Source of the DNA: Gp6-AA40 sp035496255
GTDB taxonomy: Bacteria > Acidobacteriota > Vicinamibacteria > Vicinamibacterales > UBA2999
Reading direction: 5' to 3'
Length of the DNA stretch: 64,000 nucleotides
Assembly (NCBI GenBank): GCA_035496255.1
Contig: DATJEU010000062.1
Span: 1 to 64,000 of the forward strand
Made by a program: the position numbers and the translations under genes. Below are positions 61,471-64,000 of this stretch, one piece after another. How positions within the stretch are numbered: the stretch's first letter is position 1; every line of letters begins with the position of its first letter. The notes below the pieces were generated by a model. The model was not told the DNA's origin, ran no database searches, and saw only the letters and a program-made list of their open reading frames with translations.

Positions 61471-61791
61471 GTGCGCGCGACCTCCGAGCAGCACGATCGC
61501 ATTACTCGGGAGCTCAACGAGGAACGGGCGGCGGCGTTGATTCGCATCAGCCGCACGCTGGAATCGCTGATTGCGCAGTTGCACGACCTTCGCCGCTCGT
61601 TGCTGACCCCCATCGCCGTCGACGCGGCCACGGACTCACACCGGCAGCACGAGTTGGACACCTACCGTCACGTGCGGGCGCAGGCCCTTCGATACCGCTG
61701 GTATCTGGAGGTGCAGCGCGAGGCGATTGGTCTCCGGCATCACCATCGCCTGGACGAGTTCTACGCCGTGCCACCAGACATCAAACAATGA
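61471..61791 (+). CDS. Hypothetical helical protein
   Basis: This 106-residue protein starts at GTG. It is strongly helical and charged (ITRELNEERAAALIRISRTL, RYRWYLEVQREAIGLRHHHR) and probably forms a coiled coil. TATATT lies 6 nt before the GTG (61459-61464), suggesting a leaderless start. No family is recognised. It lies between the redox operon and the BNR-repeat gene. Confidence 0.6.
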   Translation: MRATSEQHDRITRELNEERAAALIRISRTLESLIAQLHDLRRSLLTPIAVDAATDSHRQHELDTYRHVRAQALRYRWYLEVQREAIGLRHHHRLDEFYAVPPDIKQ

Positions 61792-61799
61792 ACTAGTGC

Positions 61800-61860
61800 G
61801 ATTGACGATTGACGAATTGACGAATTGGAGATGGAATTCGGCAATCGTCAACGGTCAATC
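61800..61860. repeat. Long imperfect palindrome, TTGACGAATTG type
   Basis: The left arm (61800-61826) and right arm (61835-61860) pair along most of their length, including perfect cores TGACGATTG/CAATCGTCA and CGAATT/AATTCG, with loop GGAGATGG. It lies 20 bp before the BNR-repeat gene. Confidence 0.75.
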
Positions 61861-61880
61861 ACAGAACACACGGAGTTCCG

Positions 61881-62996
61881 ATGAGCGGCGTACGCGTACT
61901 CGTGGGCACGCGCAAGGGCGCATTCATTCTCAGCTCGGACGGCAAGCGGCAGCAGTGGAATGTCAGCGGGCCGCATTTCGGCGGCTGGGAGATTTATCAC
62001 GTCAAGGGATCACCCGCGGATCCCAATCGCATCTACGCGTCTCAATCGTCAGGCTGGTTCGGCCAGGTGATGCAGCGATCGAACGATGGCGGGACGACGT
62101 GGGAACCGGTCGGGAACAAGTTCGTCTATGAGGGAGCCACCGGCACGCACCAGTGGTACGACGGCACGCCGCATCCGTGGGAGTTCAAGCGCGTGTGGCA
62201 CCTCGAGCCGTCGCTCACCGATCCCGATGTTGTGTACGCCGGCGTCGAAGACGCGGCGCTGTTCAAGACGACTGACGGGGGACAGTCGTGGCAGGAGCTT
62301 CCCGGGCTGCGCACGCACAGCACCGGCAATCGCTGGCAGCCTGGCGCGGGCGGTATGTGTCTGCACACGATCCTGCTCGATCCCGTGAATGCCGGGCGCA
62401 TGTACGTCGCCATTTCCGCGGCAGGCGCGTTTCGCAGTGATGATGGCGGCGAGTCGTGGCGGCCGATCAACCGCGGGCTCCATTCCAAATACATTCCCGA
62501 CCCCGAGGCGGAGGTCGGTCACTGCGTGCATCGCATCGCCATGCACCGATCGCATCCCGACGTGCTCTACATGCAGAAGCACTGGGACGTGCTGCGCAGC
62601 ACCAATGGCGGCGAGTTATGGGAAGAAGTGTCAGGGAATCTGCCGACCGACTTCGGATTCGTCATCGACGTGCACACGCACGAGCCCGAGACGATCTTCG
62701 TCGTCCCGATCAAGAGCGATTCGGAGCATTACCCGACCGACGGCCAGCTGCGCGTGTATCGCAGCCGCAGCGGCGGCAACGCCTGGGAGGCGCTGACGAG
62801 AGGTCTGCCCCAGAAGGACTGCTACGTCAACGTGCTGCGCGACGCGATGGCGGTGGACTCGCTCGATCCGTGCGGCATCTATTTCGGCACGACCGGCGGC
62901 CAGGTGTACGGGTCGGCCGACGGCGGCGACAACTGGCAGCCGATCGTTCGTGACCTGCCGGCGGTCGTCTCGGTGGAGGTGCAGAGCCTGCCGTGA
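61881..62996 (+). CDS. BNR-repeat (sialidase/VPS10-like) protein
   Basis: This 371-residue beta-propeller has five Asp-box repeats: SNDGGTTW, TTDGGQSW, SDDGGESW, STNGGELW and SADGGDNW. There is no signal peptide, so it is predicted cytoplasmic, unlike true sialidases. The catalytic residues of sialidases are not identified. GGAG lies 5-8 nt before the ATG. It overlaps a MoaD/ThiS-like gene by 4 bp. The pairing suggests joint function. The role is unknown. Confidence 0.85.
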   Translation: MSGVRVLVGTRKGAFILSSDGKRQQWNVSGPHFGGWEIYHVKGSPADPNRIYASQSSGWFGQVMQRSNDGGTTWEPVGNKFVYEGATGTHQWYDGTPHPWEFKRVWHLEPSLTDPDVVYAGVEDAALFKTTDGGQSWQELPGLRTHSTGNRWQPGAGGMCLHTILLDPVNAGRMYVAISAAGAFRSDDGGESWRPINRGLHSKYIPDPEAEVGHCVHRIAMHRSHPDVLYMQKHWDVLRSTNGGELWEEVSGNLPTDFGFVIDVHTHEPETIFVVPIKSDSEHYPTDGQLRVYRSRSGGNAWEALTRGLPQKDCYVNVLRDAMAVDSLDPCGIYFGTTGGQVYGSADGGDNWQPIVRDLPAVVSVEVQSLP

Positions 62997-63316
62997 AGCC
63001 TCCTGGCGCCGACGCCGCGCAGGTCCGCGTCGAATTGCCTGCACACCTCCGCACGCTGGCCGCCGTGGGCGGCGAGATCGCTGTGCGCGTGGCCGGTGCG
63101 GTCACGGTGCGCTCGGTGATCGACGCGATTGAATCGGCGTACCCGGTGCTTCGCGGCACCATTCGCGATCACGATACGCAGGAGCGGCGGCCGTTCCTAC
63201 GTTTCTTCGCGTGCGGTCAGGACCTCTCGCACGATCCTGCCGACACGCCGCTGCCCGAGGCCATCGTGTGTGGAGATGAACCTTTGATGGTGATTGGAGC
63301 GATTGCCGGCGGGTAG
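62993..63316 (+). CDS. MoaD/ThiS-like ubiquitin-fold protein
   Basis: This 107-residue protein starts at GTG. It has a beta-grasp fold pattern (VRVELPAHLRTLAAVGGEIA) and a C-terminal diglycine (VIGAIAGG), as in sulfur carriers MoaD, ThiS and CysO. The tail is suited to adenylation and thiocarboxylation. No E1-like (ThiF/MoeB) or molybdopterin gene is adjacent. It is translationally coupled to the BNR-repeat gene, a context not explained by known carriers. Confidence 0.85.
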   Translation: MKPPGADAAQVRVELPAHLRTLAAVGGEIAVRVAGAVTVRSVIDAIESAYPVLRGTIRDHDTQERRPFLRFFACGQDLSHDPADTPLPEAIVCGDEPLMVIGAIAGG

Positions 63317-63385
63317 GACTCACGGTCCCCGATCAGTTGCTGAGCTTTACGAGACGCGCGCGCACGCCGTATTTTCTTTGTCCGG

Positions 63386-63574
63386 ATGTCCGACGACCGC
63401 ACCCGTCCCTTGAGCAAGGACGAACTCGCCGCCGTGCTCAAACGGCTCGATGAAGTGATGTTGGAAGCCGAGGAACTCCGCCGGGTGGTGACCCGTCAGA
63501 TGGCCGAACAACGCAGCGGCACCAGGCAGGCATTCACGCCGGCGTCACCGACGCACCGCAAGCGAAAGCGTTGA
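63386..63574 (+). CDS. Small basic hypothetical protein
   Basis: This 62-residue protein has an N-terminal helix (KDELAAVLKRLDEVMLEAEE) and a basic tail (THRKRKR). TATTTT ends 10 nt before the ATG. No family is recognised. It could be a nucleic-acid-binding or regulatory peptide. Confidence 0.45.
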   Translation: MSDDRTRPLSKDELAAVLKRLDEVMLEAEELRRVVTRQMAEQRSGTRQAFTPASPTHRKRKR

Positions 63575-63580
63575 CGATCC

Positions 63581-63598
63581 GCGGGGCTGAAGACCCGC
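63581..63598. repeat. CTGAAG-loop REP-like hairpin
   Basis: GCGGG-gctgaaga-CCCGC is followed by TCCTGCACG, matching the family at 58607, 59799 and 61351. It lies between convergent genes. Confidence 0.65.
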
Positions 63599-63620
63599 TC
63601 CTGCACGATCGGAAAACGCG

Positions 63621-63968
63621 CTAGCGGACGACGCTCGAGAGGGCGTCGCAGAGACGGCCGACATCATCGGGCGCGTGCAAAACCACCTCACATCGCAACC
63701 GTTCCGCCTCACGAATCTCGGCATCCTCCCAGGCGATCGCGACCACTGGCGGACGATTCACCGGCAGCCGCTCGATCACCGCATGCGGCGGATCGGACAC
63801 GCCTTCGAACGTAATCCGCACGATGATCGCGGCCGGAGTCAGCCCGAGATCACTGAGGCGATCGAGGTGCGGACGGACGACCGCAAGGTAGTTGGCCGAG
63901 CTCACGACTTCTTCGAGCGCGTCGGCGATCTCGCGCCGGGGCTCGATGATCAGAATTGCTGGCGGCAT
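63621..63968 (-). CDS. Degenerate receiver-like protein
   Basis: This 115-residue protein follows a receiver-domain pattern (AILIIEPRREIADALEEVVS, PAAIIVRITFEGVS, RPPVVAIAW, CEVVLHAPDDVGRL). It lacks the phospho-acceptor Asp, with IVRITF in its place, and the switch Thr. It may be a pseudo-receiver that works by protein contact. The rest of the window to 64000 holds the start of an unresolved region. Confidence 0.6.
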   Translation of the reverse strand: MPPAILIIEPRREIADALEEVVSSANYLAVVRPHLDRLSDLGLTPAAIIVRITFEGVSDPPHAVIERLPVNRPPVVAIAWEDAEIREAERLRCEVVLHAPDDVGRLCDALSSVVR

Positions 63969-64000
63969 AGCGATTCCCCTGCGAATGGCGGAGCCACTCC

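Overview
The window looks like chromosomal DNA of a GC-rich soil bacterium, most likely an acidobacterium of the Vicinamibacteria type. That is an inference. It rests on several members and remnants of the TIGR03435 soil-associated family, a PEP-CTERM protein, a large Ser/Thr kinase, TonB-receptor signalling, and abundant short dispersed hairpin repeats between genes. No rRNA, CRISPR array, transposase or phage structural gene is visible. The only tRNA is tRNA-Ser(GGA).

Layout. 0-4 kb: BrnT/BrnA toxin-antitoxin pair and a large Cas4/RecB-like nuclease-helicase. 4-10 kb: MFS exporter with divergent LysR regulator, multicopper oxidase with a membrane protein, and an AraC regulator. 10-13 kb: DEAD-box helicase divergent from an RRM protein, then a strictly phased 20.6-bp degenerate repeat array. 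13-20 kb: EVE-HNH endonuclease, a frameshifted membrane-protein gene, ICMT-like protein, prfC, ArsR/SRPBCC pair, DUF1801-YjbR fusion and map. 20-25 kb: VIT-family transporter and a four-gene sugar ABC transporter operon. 25-31 kb: a five-gene operon of TonB receptor, YfiR, CHASE8 histidine kinase, response regulator and hybrid kinase. 31-43.5 kb: glpK, tannase/cupin, ChaN-like protein, several TIGR03435 genes, a PadR operon, and a split transketolase plus transaldolase operon. 43.7-52 kb: membrane Ser/Thr kinase, methyltransferase, two aldo/keto reductases, tRNA-Ser with a Phd/VapC module bracketed by a partial tRNA duplication, and a PEP-CTERM protein. 52-56 kb: Crp regulator, soluble histidine kinase and small stress-type proteins. 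56-64 kb: TIR-SUMF1 protein, TIGR03435, an FMN-binding/ApbE/RnfD redox operon interrupted by REP-like hairpins, a BNR-repeat/MoaD-like pair and a degenerate receiver.

How the genes work together. Most multi-gene units are tightly coupled by ATGA, GTGA or TGATG overlaps. Many first genes have a sigma70-like -10 hexamer only 6-10 nt before the start codon, so leaderless mRNA appears common. Several autoregulators (ArsR, PadR) carry perfect palindromes over their own start codons.

The least explained features are the phased array at 12.66-13.14 kb, the intergenic repeat families (a CTGAAG hairpin family, one member of which sits in frame inside apbE, and the GAACCTGAACACGAAC and ACGACGGTCACGACG families), and the tRNA-bracketed toxin-antitoxin segment.
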